From: a bacterium
GTDB taxonomy: Bacteria; Desulfobacterota; GWC2-55-46
DNA length: 6,688 nucleotides
Reading direction: 5' to 3'
Assembly (NCBI GenBank): GCA_027310325.1
Contig: DAIDBB010000015.1
Location: 1 to 6,688 of the forward strand
Part shown: positions 5,897 to 6,688 of the stretch, one piece after another
Layout: each line of letters starts with the position of its first letter
Numbering within the stretch: position 1 is the stretch's first letter
The notes under the pieces: model-generated
Database searches by the model: none
Seen by the model: the letters and a program-made list of their open reading frames with translations, nothing else
Told to the model about the DNA's origin: nothing
Translations under genes and position numbers: made by a program

Positions 5897-5902
5897 TTAG
5901 AA

Positions 5903-5908
5903 GGCTCC
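5903..5908 (-). promoter_or_regulatory. Ribosome binding site of the tailspike gene
   Basis: AAGGAG on the minus strand lies about eight bases before ATG 5896. It decides that start over the in-frame ATG four codons later. Confidence 0.75.
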
Positions 5909-5924
5909 TTTTTGAATAGTTGTC

Positions 5925-6016
5925 ATTGCGAGCGTCCGGGCCGAGGCCCGGAACGAAGCGAAGGGGAAGCAATCCGTCCAATCGGTCGCGGTCTCAATGT
6001 CCCGCGACGCGGACGG
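5925..6016. repeat. Compound palindromic intergenic element (two nested hairpins)
   Basis: The 142-base gap between the ejection-type gene and the tailspike holds two adjacent structures. In the first, ATTGC (5925-5929) and GCAAT (5969-5973) enclose a perfect seven-bp stem TCCGGGC/GCCCGGA (5935-5941, 5946-5952) with a CGAG loop. In the second, CCGTCC (5974-5979) and GGACGG (6011-6016) enclose GTCGCGG/CCGCGAC (5985-5991, 6002-6008). The flank GTCATTGCGAGC...GAAGC-AATCC looks like a dispersed bacterial intergenic repeat, recalled rather than searched. No T-run follows, so it is not a standard terminator, but it could slow or process transcripts between the two genes. Confidence 0.6.
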
Positions 6017-6038
6017 TCCGTTATTAAAGCGTAAAGCC

Positions 6039-6688
6039 CTACTGCTGGTTGAGATAGTAAAGATAGTTCTTCACCCCGCCCCCGATGGCGTTCCCTATCC
6101 CCGCGTACCCGGAGGCGGTCGCGTCCGCGGCGTTGAGGTAGCCTCTGGCGATGTCGTTGCCGGCGGCCACCGTGTAGTCCCCGGCCGCGCCGGCGGCGTC
6201 GGCCCCGAGGGTCCCGATCGTCCTTGCCGCGGTCTGCCCGGTGTTGGCAAGTCCAGCGAGCCTGTTATAGAGCGCGTTCTGGCTGTTCATGTAGCGCGAG
6301 TAGGCGTTGGCGTACTCGTTGGACGCGAAGTTCTGGTTGTACTCGTCGAGGGCACGGCCCATCCCGCCGGAGAAGAACTGCCCTTTCGAGGCGGCCAGTT
6401 TTTTAATCGCATCCGAGCCCTGCTTGAGGCGGAAGTCATACCCCGGTTCCTTTACGAACTTCGGGCCGTCGAAAGTCTGCGTAAGCGCGCCGCCCGGCTG
6501 CATGAGCCCCGAGAGGTAATTAAGGCTCTGCTTCCCGGCGTCCATCCACGGGGCCATGTCGGCCCTATTCGTCTGGAACATGTTCCACTGGACCCGGGCC
6601 GCGTCGCTGGCCGCGTCCGCCTGCGTCCGGGCCGCCCTGGACGCGGCGTCAGACTGCGCCTTCGAGCCGAGGTAACTCAGCCCCCCTC
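6039..6688 (-). CDS. DNA-transfer/ejection-type virion protein (5' end outside window)
   Basis: The frame is open to the right edge, giving 215 residues before the stop at 6041-6039; the true start lies outside. An Ala-rich, probably helical stretch (YLGSKAQSDAASRAARTQAD, then DAARVQWN) leads into TNRADMAPWMDAGKQSL, DFRLKQGSDAIKKLAASKGQ and a stretch reading FFSGGMGRALDEYNQNFASN, EYANAYSRYMNSQNALYNRL and AGLANTGQTAA. This pattern (APW-DAG, F-L-QG-AI, A--G--SG, Y-LAGL---GQ-AA) is familiar from proteins annotated as phage DNA-transfer proteins, often found next to tailspike genes in podovirus- and myovirus-like phages. They are thought to be packaged in the virion and ejected with the DNA. The C-terminus is Gly/Ala-rich and ends NYLYYLNQQ. 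The family is recognised by motif; the exact role is inferred. Confidence 0.78.
   Translation of the reverse strand, partial: GGLSYLGSKAQSDAASRAARTQADAASDAARVQWNMFQTNRADMAPWMDAGKQSLNYLSGLMQPGGALTQTFDGPKFVKEPGYDFRLKQGSDAIKKLAASKGQFFSGGMGRALDEYNQNFASNEYANAYSRYMNSQNALYNRLAGLANTGQTAARTIGTLGADAAGAAGDYTVAAGNDIARGYLNAADATASGYAGIGNAIGGGVKNYLYYLNQQ

Overview
The window reads as a slice of a tailed-phage or prophage genome from an uncultured, GC-rich Gram-negative bacterium. Every gene I can support lies on the minus strand, so transcription runs from the right end of the window to the left. The host is not identifiable with certainty. Two palindromic intergenic elements (about 3391-3513 and 5925-6016) resemble, from memory, dispersed repeats of Desulfobacterota/Nitrospirota-like genomes; this is a weak hint only.

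Layout in transcription order. (1) 6688-6039: the C-terminal part of a DNA-transfer/ejection-type virion protein, cut by the window edge. (2) 6038-5897: a gap holding a compound hairpin. (3) 5896-3515: a 793-residue tailspike with an N-terminal attachment-type domain, a small beta module and a pectate-lyase-like right-handed beta-helix region. (4) 3513-3391: a MITE-like element of about 123 bp with imperfect terminal inverted repeats, beginning one base after the tailspike stop codon and followed by a weak terminator-like hairpin. (5) 3335-2067: a full-length ATP-grasp protein resembling phosphoribosylamine-glycine ligase (PurD), coupled through a GTGA overlap to (6) 2070-1912, a 52-residue YezD/DUF2292-like protein missed by ordinary ORF length cut-offs.

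(7) 1882-368 is a self-contained, visibly AT-richer cassette. A TTGACA/17 bp/TAACAT promoter with a 22-bp operator-like palindrome drives three overlapping genes: a RelE/HigB (Gp49-like) toxin, a HigA-like Xre antitoxin with a long C-terminal extension, and a SecB-like chaperone. It closes with a strong rho-independent terminator. This is the architecture of a toxin-antitoxin-chaperone (TAC) system carried as a phage 'moron'. (8) 335-1: the start of a holin-like membrane protein, cut by the window edge.

The virion and lysis genes belong to the phage late region. The PurD-like/YezD-like pair and the TAC cassette are accessory cargo between tailspike and holin. By analogy with known TAC systems, the chaperone should protect the antitoxin, and titration of the chaperone (for example by a competing phage's proteins) would release the toxin. 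That makes the cassette a candidate superinfection-exclusion, anti-phage or prophage-maintenance module.
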